A DNA stretch of 64,000 bases, taken from positions 14,370 to 78,369 of the forward strand of contig JAPJQL010000012.1 of the NCBI GenBank assembly GCA_030825115.1. The letters run 5' to 3'. Origin of the DNA: Lachnospiraceae bacterium. Lineage in GTDB: Bacteria; Bacillota; Clostridia; Lachnospirales; Lachnospiraceae. The notes under the pieces were generated by a model, which saw nothing but the letters and a program-made list of their open reading frames with translations, was not told the origin of the DNA and made no database searches. How positions within the stretch are numbered: position 1 is the stretch's first letter; each line of letters opens with the position of its first letter. A program made the translations under genes and the position numbers. Of the stretch, positions 16,861 through 25,618 are shown piece after piece.

Positions 16861-17922
16861 ATGGCGGCGAAAGGAAAGTACATGGCTTATGTAGGGTCCT
16901 ACTCCTACAATGGAAAATCAAAGGGAATCACCGTGTTTGACGTGGATGTGGAGAAGGGGATTTTCAAGGAGCGGTGTGAGGTGGAAGTGGACAACTCCTC
17001 CTATGTCGTTCCCTCCAGTGACGGGAAGACACTGTATTCCATAGCAGATGAGGGCGTTGTGGCATTCCGCATCCTGGAGAACGGAAGCCTGTCCAGGCTC
17101 AACAGCGCCAAGATCAAGGGAATGAGAGGCTGTCATCTGTCAACGGACGGCAAGGACAAGTATATTTTTGTATCTGGATTTCATGACGGCAAGTCCACGA
17201 TCCTGCGCCTCAGACGCGACGGAGGCGTCGGCGAGATCGTAGACGGCGTATATCACAAAGGCCTGGGAAGCGTGGCAGAGCGTAATTTCCGCCCCCACGT
17301 GTCCTGTACCCGCCGGACGCCGGACGGGAAGTTCGTGATGATCTGCGATTCCGGTTTGGACCAGGTGAAGGTCTATAAGTTCAATGACAAAGATGAGAAG
17401 CTGATTCAGGTCGATACGATTCCCTGTGACCTGGAGTCTGCGCCGAAGTGTTTCCGGTTCAGCTCAGACGGAAAGTTCATCTATCTGATGTATGAACAGA
17501 AGAATGTGATCGATGTATTTACCTACAACAGCGGAGACCGCGTGCCGGTGATTGAGAAGATCCAGACCGTCCCGACGGCCAGCGAGAAGAGAAGCCACCT
17601 GACTGCGGCATGTTCCATGCGGTTTTCCAGCGATGAGTCCCACCTGTTCTGCGGCAATGCGGGAGATGAGACTGTGGCGGTCTATGACAGGGACAAAAAG
17701 ACAGGGCTGTTAAAGATGATCTGCTGCCTTCCGATCAGCGGGGAATATCCGAAGGACATCGCCGTATTCCCGGATGACAGGCATATCGCGGTGATCAACC
17801 ATGAGAGCGGCAGCATCACGTTTTTCAAGGTGGATTATGAGAAAGGTCTGCTGATCATGAGCAGCAAGGCGATCAAATGCAGCGAGCCAAACAGTTGTGC
17901 CATCGTGAAGGTGGGAGTCTGA
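16861..17922 (+). CDS. Lactonase-like seven-bladed beta-propeller protein
   Basis: A 353-residue protein of the 6-phosphogluconolactonase/YbhE (Pgl) beta-propeller family. It opens with MAYVGSYSYNGKSKGITVFD, which matches the first blade of that family, and the repeated pattern of SSDGK and DDRH turns marks the blades. There is no signal peptide. Family members hydrolyse sugar lactones, but some have other roles. The ATG at 16861 has GAGGAGG 8 bases upstream; an earlier in-frame ATG overlaps a TGATATGAT extended -10 element (16800-16808). It ends one base before aroC. Confidence 0.8.
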   Translation: MAAKGKYMAYVGSYSYNGKSKGITVFDVDVEKGIFKERCEVEVDNSSYVVPSSDGKTLYSIADEGVVAFRILENGSLSRLNSAKIKGMRGCHLSTDGKDKYIFVSGFHDGKSTILRLRRDGGVGEIVDGVYHKGLGSVAERNFRPHVSCTRRTPDGKFVMICDSGLDQVKVYKFNDKDEKLIQVDTIPCDLESAPKCFRFSSDGKFIYLMYEQKNVIDVFTYNSGDRVPVIEKIQTVPTASEKRSHLTAACSMRFSSDESHLFCGNAGDETVAVYDRDKKTGLLKMICCLPISGEYPKDIAVFPDDRHIAVINHESGSITFFKVDYEKGLLIMSSKAIKCSEPNSCAIVKVGV

Positions 17923-17923
17923 C

Positions 17924-19000
17924 ATGGCGGGTTCGACATTTGGAACAGTATTCAGAATGATGACATGGGGGGAGTCTCACGGGAAAGGCGTCGGCGTTAC
18001 GATCGACGGCTGCCCGGCGGGGCTTCCGCTGTGTGAAGCGGATATCCAGCAGTATCTGGACCGGAGAAAGCCGGGACAGAGCAAGTTCACCACGGCAAGG
18101 CAGGAGGGGGATCTGGTTGAGATCCTGTCAGGCGTATTTGAGGGCAAGACGACGGGGACTCCGATTGCGCTGATGGTGAGGAATCAGGACCAGAGGTCCC
18201 ATGATTACAGCGCGATCATGGATGTATATCGTCCGGGTCATGCGGATTTTGGCTTTGATGAAAAGTACGGCTTTCGGGATTACCGGGGAGGCGGCAGGTC
18301 ATCGGGCCGGGAGACGATTGGACGGGTGGCGGCAGGGGCTGTGGCAGTCAAACTGCTTGCACAGTACGGGATCACGGTGACCGCATATACAAAGAGCATC
18401 GGGGAATTTGAAGTCCAGCCTTCGCGGTTTGACATAAAGGTCCGGGATGAGAACCGCCTGTATATGCCGGATGTAGTGGCGGCATCTGAGGCCGAAGAGT
18501 GGCTCGAACGGCTGATGGCGCAGAAGGACTCCGCAGGCGGCGTCGTAGAATGCGTCATAGACGGAGTTCCGGCCGGCGTCGGAGAGCCGGTGTTTGACAA
18601 GCTGGACGCCTGCCTGGCAAAGGCGGTGATGTCCATCGGCGCGGTGAAAGGTTTTGAGATCGGAGACGGGTTTGCAGCGGCAAGGTCCTGCGGCTCTGAG
18701 AACAACGACGCTTTTTATACAGATGAGGATGGAGTGGTCAGGAAACGGACCAATCATTCCGGCGGGATACTTGGCGGGATGAGCGATGGCAGTGAGATCA
18801 TTCTGCGAGCGGCATTTAAACCAACCCCTTCCATCGCCCAGCCCCAGCAGACCGTGGACCGGAACGGGGAAAATGTGGAAATCAGCATTAAAGGCCGCCA
18901 TGACCCGATCGTGGTCCCGCGGGCGGTAGTCGTGGTTGAGGCGATGGCAGCGCTGACCGTGGCAGACCTGCTGCTGCTTGGCAGGACTTCCAGAGTTTAA
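17924..19000 (+). CDS. aroC: Chorismate synthase
   Basis: Last step of the shikimate pathway: EPSP to chorismate, using reduced FMN. The 358 residues include GESHGKGVGVTIDGCPAG at the N-terminus (family signature 1), YRPGHADFGFDEKYGFRDYRGGGRSSGRET in two adjoining parts (signature 2), and the C-terminal RHDPIVVPRAV (signature 3). It starts one base after the lactonase gene, and rpiB follows after 28 bases, so the three are probably cotranscribed. No functional link among them is obvious. Confidence 0.97.
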   Translation: MAGSTFGTVFRMMTWGESHGKGVGVTIDGCPAGLPLCEADIQQYLDRRKPGQSKFTTARQEGDLVEILSGVFEGKTTGTPIALMVRNQDQRSHDYSAIMDVYRPGHADFGFDEKYGFRDYRGGGRSSGRETIGRVAAGAVAVKLLAQYGITVTAYTKSIGEFEVQPSRFDIKVRDENRLYMPDVVAASEAEEWLERLMAQKDSAGGVVECVIDGVPAGVGEPVFDKLDACLAKAVMSIGAVKGFEIGDGFAAARSCGSENNDAFYTDEDGVVRKRTNHSGGILGGMSDGSEIILRAAFKPTPSIAQPQQTVDRNGENVEISIKGRHDPIVVPRAVVVVEAMAALTVADLLLLGRTSRV

Positions 19001-19028
19001 ATTAATGAAATGATGAGGAGATGAAAAG

Positions 19029-19469
19029 ATGAAGATTGCAATGGGAAACGACCATACAGCGGTTGAGATGAAGAAAGAGATCCAGGCATATGTAGAAGCA
19101 AAAGGATATGAAGTGATCGACTTTGGAACCAATGAGACGGCAAGCTGCGATTACCCGGAATATGGGGAGAAGGTAGGTCGGGCTGTGGCTGCGGGAGAAG
19201 CAGATTACGGAATCGCAATCTGCGGAACAGGAATCGGGATCGGGATCGCGGCAGGCAAAGTAAAGGGAGTCCGGGTCTGCACCTGCAGCGAGCCATACAG
19301 CGCAAAACTGTCCAGAATGCACAACAATTCCAATGTCCTGACATTTGGCGCACGTGTTGTCGGTGCAGAGATGGCAAAGATGATCGTAGATGAGTGGCTG
19401 GATAACCAGTATGAAGGCGGCCGCCACCAGAGACGGGTAGACCAGTTGATGGAGATTGAGAGGAGATAA
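19029..19469 (+). CDS. rpiB: Ribose-5-phosphate isomerase B
   Basis: Interconverts ribose 5-phosphate and ribulose 5-phosphate in the non-oxidative pentose phosphate pathway. The 146 residues carry the RpiB/LacAB features: GNDHTAVEMK at the N-terminus, CGTGIGIGIAAGKVKGVR with the catalytic Cys, and NVLTFGARVVG. The related galactose-6-phosphate isomerase subunits LacA/LacB share this fold, but a single gene without other lac genes favours RpiB. The next gene begins immediately after its stop. Confidence 0.92.
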   Translation: MKIAMGNDHTAVEMKKEIQAYVEAKGYEVIDFGTNETASCDYPEYGEKVGRAVAAGEADYGIAICGTGIGIGIAAGKVKGVRVCTCSEPYSAKLSRMHNNSNVLTFGARVVGAEMAKMIVDEWLDNQYEGGRHQRRVDQLMEIERR

Positions 19470-20699
19470 ATGGGAATGGCTGCTTCCAATATGGTTTCGC
19501 TTGTCATGGCCGGTGTCCTGCTGACATTATCGGCTTGTTCAGCCAATACGTCACAGCCTGACCATGCTGATATTCCGCTGCAGTCCGAGATGGTGCAGTC
19601 AGAGGTAATACAGTCATCTGCCGAAGGGCAGTTTGAAGAAGATCATAAGCCGGAACAAAACGTAGTGCTATATAACAATTCACCTTATATGATTTTCAGT
19701 AACGAGTTGATCGATACCTATTTTATCGCTTGTGGGCTGCTTTTTGATTTTGAGGGAGGATATTTGTTTGACTCTGGCATGGAAGCAGATTATCAGCCAA
19801 CGATTGAGCATTTCACACCATATAAGGAGCATCCGTTTATCCGTGAACTTGAGAAATTTGTGGACATGGAAAATAAGTATGCCGATATGGGGGTTTTGTA
19901 TTATCTTGCACAGTATGTAACTTCCATGTCCAATACAGGCCTTGGCATTGCCAATATTCAGTCGTATTCGTTTCAAAGTGATGAAGAATTTTACGCTTTT
20001 GTGGAAAACTTATATCAGTTTTATCAGGATACCGGAGCAAGAGAATTTTTTAAAAACTCCAAACTGCATAAAGATCAAAAGAAGTACTTATCTGAACATA
20101 TGAAAGATGTGCCGGTTCATGATCTGCTGCAGGAGATGGAGGGCTATACCGGTAATAAATCCGAAGTTTTTGGGGGAAATCATGTTTATTATTGTTCCTT
20201 GATTTCTGCATATAAATCTCCAAAGAATGCGAGTTTTCATACATTTGGGATGAACCAGGATATGTATCTTACAAGCATCCAGTCACCGCTGGGATTTGAT
20301 GGGAATTTCGATGCAAAACAGCTTTTTGAAAGCTATCATCATGAGGCACTGCATATGTTTATCAATCCGGGCGTAGAGGGACAGGTGCAGTTGATCGAAC
20401 AACTGGCAAAAGATAAAAGCCCCTCAGATTTTGTGAGCAGCCAATATGAAAATATGCCCTGGCACAGGATTACAGATGAAGCGATTGTCCGGGCTGTGCA
20501 GGCGCGGATCTATGGGATCGTGTATCAGAATCCGGAGCTGGGGTATCAGGAGATTTTGGCGAAGGAGATAAGAGCCGGATTTCAAAATCTTGATGCGCTA
20601 TATCGCTGCCTGGAGGAATATGAGAGCAGTCGGGATAAATACCCGGTGATAGATGATTATGTTGTGAAATTGGTTGAGTGTTATTTGAATCAGGTTTGA
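19470..20699 (+). CDS. DUF4932-like lipoprotein, predicted zinc metalloprotease
   Basis: A 409-residue exported protein. A short hydrophobic signal ends in the lipobox LSAC (Cys 23), followed by an acidic Ser/Gln-rich linker and a globular domain. That domain contains HHEALHMF, an HExxH motif at H291-E292-H295, in a setting like that of DUF4932 proteins, so a membrane-anchored zinc protease is likely; the substrate is unknown. The A+T content is higher than in aroC and rpiB. The start directly follows the rpiB stop (TAAATG), with GAGGAG just upstream, so it is the last gene of that operon and ends at a terminator. Confidence 0.72.
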   Translation: MGMAASNMVSLVMAGVLLTLSACSANTSQPDHADIPLQSEMVQSEVIQSSAEGQFEEDHKPEQNVVLYNNSPYMIFSNELIDTYFIACGLLFDFEGGYLFDSGMEADYQPTIEHFTPYKEHPFIRELEKFVDMENKYADMGVLYYLAQYVTSMSNTGLGIANIQSYSFQSDEEFYAFVENLYQFYQDTGAREFFKNSKLHKDQKKYLSEHMKDVPVHDLLQEMEGYTGNKSEVFGGNHVYYCSLISAYKSPKNASFHTFGMNQDMYLTSIQSPLGFDGNFDAKQLFESYHHEALHMFINPGVEGQVQLIEQLAKDKSPSDFVSSQYENMPWHRITDEAIVRAVQARIYGIVYQNPELGYQEILAKEIRAGFQNLDALYRCLEEYESSRDKYPVIDDYVVKLVECYLNQV

Positions 20700-20727
20700 G
20701 TTTGATCTTAAGAAGCTCACAAGTGAT

Positions 20728-20773
20728 ACCCGTGACAGGCGGCTTTGATACATTCCTGCCTGTCATGGGTTTT
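20728..20773. terminator. Terminator after the DUF4932-like gene
   Basis: A 13-bp stem with one G-T pair (20728-20740 with 20758-20770) and TTTT at the end. It lies between convergent genes and can serve both. Confidence 0.75.
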
Positions 20774-20786
20774 GCATTGTCGGTCA

Positions 20787-21881
20787 TTAAAACAACCTCA
20801 GATAGTAATATGGCAGAAACAACCGCCCAACTACTCTGAGCACCGGAAAAAACTTTCCGGCATCCAGGATAACCGGACAAAAGATCAGACTGCCGATCAT
20901 AAAGAACGGAATCAGGCAGCAGAGTGCCTGGGGGTTTTTAAAGATGACGCCCAGCAGGCTGGAAAAGGCGACAATGAGGATGATATAACCTCCCATGGCA
21001 GCCAGCTCTTTTCCCATCCCCTGGCCGCTGCCCCCCAGCCAGATCGCCAGCAGCCCGGAGGCGGCCGCCATACAGACCGGTCCTGCGATGCAGGCAACCC
21101 GGCATGGTCCCCGGAGCCGGTAGGGAAGCGGCAAGAACAGACCGTTTCTTACATCAGTGCCGGTGGTTACCGTCCCATAGAGTCCGACGATAAAAAGACA
21201 TACCGCAACAAGCCCGCGCACCGGAAAAACGTTGGGCGCGGCAGAGGACGCAGAAACCTCCACATTTCCCTGATGGTCAAGCGCCGCATATTCAAAATGG
21301 AACGTAGCGCCGCTTTCTCGCCATTTATCATACAGCTCGCCCGCTTTTTGCGCGGCAATCTCCCGTTTCTGGCTTTCCGGCTCACCGGCGGCTGTGAACA
21401 GTTCACTGTTTCTCACATAATCTTCCAGAAGATCCTTATCATACAACTCCATCATGACGGAAAATACGACCTCTGTAGACAGCTTTGCCGTCACCGTGGA
21501 GGGGGCGGAGTATACGGTGATGCAGCGTTTGTAATCGCCGCGGTCCAGTCTGTCCTCCAGCCCTTCTCCGATCACATAGCCGCACTCTGCCCGCCTGGAA
21601 ACCACGTCATCCCGAAGCTGTTGTTCGTCCCGGCTCAGATAAAAGCGAAACATCCCCTCCCCGGGATTCCGGCCGGTCAGACTCTGCGCCAGCCGCGCGC
21701 CCAGCTCTCCTTCCTGGTTTCCCTGTACAAAGACTGCAATGCGAATCTCCTGTGCCTGTTCCTGCCCTAAGGCTCCCAGCGCTGCCATGCCGACGGGCAT
21801 GAGCAGCAGGATGAGCAGGAAAGACAGCCGCTTTCCATAACGTTTACAGGAGAGAAGAAACCATGTAAATATCCGTGTCAT
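20787..21881 (-). CDS. ABC-2 type transporter permease (second)
   Basis: A 364-residue membrane protein. One N-terminal helix is followed by a large external domain (about residues 45-215) and then about five helices, the ABC-2/YhgE-like exporter layout. It resembles its upstream partner in layout but only distantly in sequence. The overlap with that partner is 4 bases (ATGA). Together with the ATPase at 24929 they would make one exporter; the cargo is unknown, and lipids, peptides or antibiotics are possible. Confidence 0.8.
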   Translation of the reverse strand: MTRIFTWFLLSCKRYGKRLSFLLILLLMPVGMAALGALGQEQAQEIRIAVFVQGNQEGELGARLAQSLTGRNPGEGMFRFYLSRDEQQLRDDVVSRRAECGYVIGEGLEDRLDRGDYKRCITVYSAPSTVTAKLSTEVVFSVMMELYDKDLLEDYVRNSELFTAAGEPESQKREIAAQKAGELYDKWRESGATFHFEYAALDHQGNVEVSASSAAPNVFPVRGLVAVCLFIVGLYGTVTTGTDVRNGLFLPLPYRLRGPCRVACIAGPVCMAAASGLLAIWLGGSGQGMGKELAAMGGYIILIVAFSSLLGVIFKNPQALCCLIPFFMIGSLIFCPVILDAGKFFPVLRVVGRLFLPYYYLRLF

Positions 21882-23065
21882 TTTGCATCCACCTCCAATA
21901 CAATCCCAAGGATGATGCCAGTTACGGCCAGCAATCCGAGCTTACAAAAGACCGTCGGATCCCAGTTGGCTGTCACCGTCATCTGAATCCCCTCCATCAG
22001 AACCGTTGAGGGCAGGAACGGAGCCAGACTTCGCACCGCTTTGGGCAAAAATACGAGAGGAAGGAAGCCGCCTGCCAGAAAATGCTGTCCCACGCCTGCG
22101 AGAAACAACAGGATGATGCCCCCCATCAGCGTTTGGGCCGCCTGGAAACAAAGGGATACAAGGGACGCAGCCGCCAGGCATGTCAGAAGCAGGATGACGA
22201 CCGGCAAAAGCCCGCCTGCAATCCAGTTTTTGGCGATGGCTATGACTGCGACAGGCAGCGCCGCCGCAGCGAGGAGCAGGGTCAGTCCCAGCACTCGTGA
22301 GCCGACCCGGATGGCGCGGTTGATTCCGATGATGTCCAGCTTCCTTGAAAATGACGGTCGCCGGGGCAGCAGGTAGCCGGAGACCGGAATCGGGCAGAGG
22401 AGCAGGTATAGCACAAAGGCGCTGATGCCAAAAAACTGCATATTGTCCACATCCCCCGTGGCGCGCTCCGTTCGGTGGCGGAAATAGTCACTGCGCGGCA
22501 GGCTGTATCTCAGATAGAGCGTATTTAAGTCCGCCTCAAGCTGACCGATGGAGGAGTCCAGGCTGTAGAGGCGCAGCAGTTCGCCGCCGGCATAGATGCC
22601 CGCCTGGCTGGTCCCCAGCGTCCTGGCTCCGGCGTCGGTCAGCTCCCGGAAAATCTGCCCCTCCAGACCGGCATCTGCCGGAAGAAGGATGCGGACCGGC
22701 GTATTGGTCCCATCCATGATGTCCTGCACAAATTCTGGCGGGATTTCCATGACTGCATACAGCTCGCCCCGGTTTAAACGCTCAATCCCTTCCTCTTTGT
22801 CTAAATATTCAAAATCACACAGGCTTTTCACACTGCCGAGTGAACTGGCCATGCCAACGACCTTTTCTGCGAGAAGATCCTGTTCGGGCAGGATGACGCC
22901 TACGGCGATCCGCCCGGTGACCGCATCCCCATACAATGTCCGTGAAGACAGGAGGGCAATTGCACCCATAAGGAAAAACAGTGCAATTGCCCCCGCATAG
23001 ATATGGGGAAGCCGCTTTAGTGCTCTTTTTAGTTCCAGTTCCAGGTAAACCAGGTACTTTAACAT
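21878..23065 (-). CDS. ABC-2 type transporter permease (first)
   Basis: A 395-residue permease with the same layout as the following gene: one N-terminal helix (LFFLMGAIALLSS), an external domain that includes EIPPEFVQDIMDG as in ABC-2/YhgE proteins, and about five C-terminal helices. It lies 33 bases after the zinc-ribbon gene. Two permeases of this type usually act as a heterodimer with one ATPase. Confidence 0.8.
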   Translation of the reverse strand: MLKYLVYLELELKRALKRLPHIYAGAIALFFLMGAIALLSSRTLYGDAVTGRIAVGVILPEQDLLAEKVVGMASSLGSVKSLCDFEYLDKEEGIERLNRGELYAVMEIPPEFVQDIMDGTNTPVRILLPADAGLEGQIFRELTDAGARTLGTSQAGIYAGGELLRLYSLDSSIGQLEADLNTLYLRYSLPRSDYFRHRTERATGDVDNMQFFGISAFVLYLLLCPIPVSGYLLPRRPSFSRKLDIIGINRAIRVGSRVLGLTLLLAAAALPVAVIAIAKNWIAGGLLPVVILLLTCLAAASLVSLCFQAAQTLMGGIILLFLAGVGQHFLAGGFLPLVFLPKAVRSLAPFLPSTVLMEGIQMTVTANWDPTVFCKLGLLAVTGIILGIVLEVDAK

Positions 23066-23098
23066 TGCTTCCCAATCCTTTTTATTTTTTGTCTCGTG

Positions 23099-24895
23099 TT
23101 ACTGGATTCCAAGCTGCTGCATAATGCCTACAGCGCCGAAGAGCCCTTCAATAAATAAGCCCTGCCATTCTGCTCCGGTGGCTGCCAACACATCCATCTG
23201 CTCTCCTTCTGGCGCGGTGACTTCACTTTGGAGAGGCGATATGGAATATTCGCCGCTCATCATCACGTGGACGGACTGCTCCATTGCGCTGGCTTCCAGC
23301 TCATCGATCGTGAGGTGGAAGGATTTGCCCTTCTCCAGTTCATCGACAATACCGCTGCCGGAGATGGCAAACAGCTGGGAACCGCCCGCTCCGACCTCTG
23401 CCGCTGTATGGAAACTTCCGCCGTCAGAGTAATAGGAGTTGGTATACATGAAGGTTATCTTCCGGTCATCAGAACCACCATCAAACTCTACGGAGATATC
23501 GTCGGTCAGGTCTTTCTTGTCATATGTGCCCTGGCGGATAAACGAAATGGAGATCTTATTCGTCTCGTCTTCCGGGTTGGTAAGCGTAAGGCTTCCGTTC
23601 ATATTCTGGGTCAGATAAGCGCCGCCCTGAAGATTCCACTGGAACACTACATCAATGCGTTCTCCTTCTGTCTCTGCGCCCTCTTCGGTCACTTCTTTGA
23701 CCGTTGTTTTTCCATCGACAGATGCCAGGCGACCTGCCTTGTCTACGTATACAACCATCTGGATATCAGACAGGGAGCCGTCCAGATAGGTGATCATCTC
23801 ATCGACAGTGCCCATTAACTCTTCATAAGTCTGCTGCTGCATCTCTTCCGGGGACTGGACCGTGCCGCCGTACGCGCCTGCACCCATGATCTCGCTCATC
23901 CGCACGGAGGCTTCCAACTGTTTGAGGAAATCATTTTTCAGCGTCTCATCCGTCAGGAAGAAGTCGGAGGAGGAGCGCAGGAATTCGATCATCGAATCTT
24001 TGCTGACCGTTACGTTATAGCCTGTGCAGCTGATCTCTTTGCCGTCCATCGTGAAAGTTCCTTTGCCGTTTTTTTCTACGGTAAGGGCAGCCTTGAAGTT
24101 ATCCTGCGCCTTGCAGCCCTCCCGGTAGCGTGTCAGAAGCGCTTCTACGTCAAACGGGGCAGTGCCGTTTTCTGCCTGGTTGACCGCATCATCCATCAGT
24201 TCCTTAAGATAGGAGGACATGGCGTCTACATCGACACCGTTTTGGGCCAGATAGGCGCTCACGGTAGGGGAGTTTTTTACGCGGTCTGCCAGTCCGTCGC
24301 TCAGATCCAGGGTAAGCACCTTGCTCACAAGTTCAGGAAGGGAAACCATCAGTTTCTCGTCGCCATAGTAAACATTCAGGTTGGCGGCATCCATGTCGTT
24401 GTAGGTCACGCCCATGTTGAAAGACGACTTTTTGTTGGTGACATCATTTTTTCCGGAAATCCGCAGTCCGGCTCCCGCAAAGCTGTTGACGGAAGGTTCG
24501 GAGCAGCTGTCCAGCTTCAGGCTCAGGCTGGTTTCGCTGTCGGTTGAAGTCATCGCCTTCGCAAGGCTGGAAACTCCAAAAAGCTCCTCTTCCGGGGATA
24601 CCTGACCCTCTGGCCAGATATTTTCAAATGCTGCAATAACGACTTCTTTTGGATCTTTTGCCGTCATCTTCACAACGGCAAAAGCGGCGACTGCGATAGC
24701 TGCAACAGCAGCGATGATGATGGCTGTCTTCTTTCCTTTCTTTTTGTCAGCAGGCGGTTCATCCTGTGACGGTACAGGGGCAGGTGTCTCCTCAACAGCC
24801 GGTGCAGGGGCATTCCCGGCCTCGACGGGCTGTCCGCAGTTATTGCAGATCTTATCATTTTCTGTAAGCTCTGCTCCACAATGTGTACATTTCAT
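23099..24895 (-). CDS. Zinc-ribbon membrane protein with large external domain
   Basis: A 598-residue protein. Cys 3, 6, 17 and 20 form a zinc ribbon at the extreme N-terminus. A Pro/Glu-rich linker and KKKGKK lead into a single membrane helix (about residues 57-76), and about 520 residues lie outside the cell. The external part is mostly beta-strand-like and acidic, with no catalytic motif I can recognise. Similar zinc-ribbon/single-helix proteins are common in Clostridia and mostly unstudied. Its place between the ATPase and permease genes of an ABC exporter suggests that it works with it, perhaps as a sensor or extracellular partner; that is inference. Confidence 0.75.
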   Translation of the reverse strand: MKCTHCGAELTENDKICNNCGQPVEAGNAPAPAVEETPAPVPSQDEPPADKKKGKKTAIIIAAVAAIAVAAFAVVKMTAKDPKEVVIAAFENIWPEGQVSPEEELFGVSSLAKAMTSTDSETSLSLKLDSCSEPSVNSFAGAGLRISGKNDVTNKKSSFNMGVTYNDMDAANLNVYYGDEKLMVSLPELVSKVLTLDLSDGLADRVKNSPTVSAYLAQNGVDVDAMSSYLKELMDDAVNQAENGTAPFDVEALLTRYREGCKAQDNFKAALTVEKNGKGTFTMDGKEISCTGYNVTVSKDSMIEFLRSSSDFFLTDETLKNDFLKQLEASVRMSEIMGAGAYGGTVQSPEEMQQQTYEELMGTVDEMITYLDGSLSDIQMVVYVDKAGRLASVDGKTTVKEVTEEGAETEGERIDVVFQWNLQGGAYLTQNMNGSLTLTNPEDETNKISISFIRQGTYDKKDLTDDISVEFDGGSDDRKITFMYTNSYYSDGGSFHTAAEVGAGGSQLFAISGSGIVDELEKGKSFHLTIDELEASAMEQSVHVMMSGEYSISPLQSEVTAPEGEQMDVLAATGAEWQGLFIEGLFGAVGIMQQLGIQ

Positions 24896-24928
24896 AAAAT
24901 CCTCCTTGGTAATTCGTTTTTTTGCTGT

Positions 24929-25618
24929 TTATTTGAACCGGTCGATCAGTTCCTGCTCTGAAAGTCCGGTGTCAATCAGTTCCAGTGTTCCGTCCTTCAG
25001 CACGTACATGACGCTGCAGAGGGACAGTTCCGCCAGTTCATGGGAGGTCAGGATGACAGTTCCCCCGGCGGCCATATAGTTTTTTAAATAAGCGCGGATC
25101 GCTGCCTTACATTCTAAGTCAAGGGCAGCTCCCGGCTCGTCCATAATCAGGACAGATGCATGGTTGGAGAGGGCGCATGCGATGCTCAGGCGTTTTTTCA
25201 TGCCCCCGGACAGTTTTCCGGCGGTCCTTCCCAGCATGCCGCCGATTCCCAGCATGGCGGCAGCCCCTTCTCTAAGGTCTGCTTCCATCCCTTCTCTGCT
25301 TCCGTGATACCAAAGACGCAGGTTATCCCGGACCGACAGTTCCTCGATCAGCGGATTTTCCTGCGGGACATATGCAGCCTCGCGGGCGAACACCCTGGGA
25401 TTCCCAAACGCCTCTGTACCGTGGTACAGGATGCTGCCTTTTTCTGCCCGGACCGCGCCGGCCAGGATGGAGAGCAGGGTCGTCTTCCCACAGCCGTTGC
25501 CCCCGACGATCCCCACGCAGGTTCCCGGCAGTACGGTCAGGCTGACGCCTTTTAAAACGGGGCGTGTGCGGTATGATTTGAAGATGCCTTCTGCTTTTAA
25601 CGCCGGTACGGTACTCAT
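24929..25618 (-). CDS. ABC transporter ATP-binding protein
   Basis: A 229-residue ATPase. Walker A GGNGCGKT is at 39-46, the signature LSGGMKKRLSIACAL follows in the middle, Walker B is VLIMDEPGAALD, and the switch His lies in LTSHELAELSL. The signature with MKKR is typical of exporters of the ABC-2 group. Its ATG overlaps the stop of the NSS symporter by 4 bases. It probably energises the two permeases encoded downstream. Confidence 0.92.
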   Translation of the reverse strand: MSTVPALKAEGIFKSYRTRPVLKGVSLTVLPGTCVGIVGGNGCGKTTLLSILAGAVRAEKGSILYHGTEAFGNPRVFAREAAYVPQENPLIEELSVRDNLRLWYHGSREGMEADLREGAAAMLGIGGMLGRTAGKLSGGMKKRLSIACALSNHASVLIMDEPGAALDLECKAAIRAYLKNYMAAGGTVILTSHELAELSLCSVMYVLKDGTLELIDTGLSEQELIDRFK

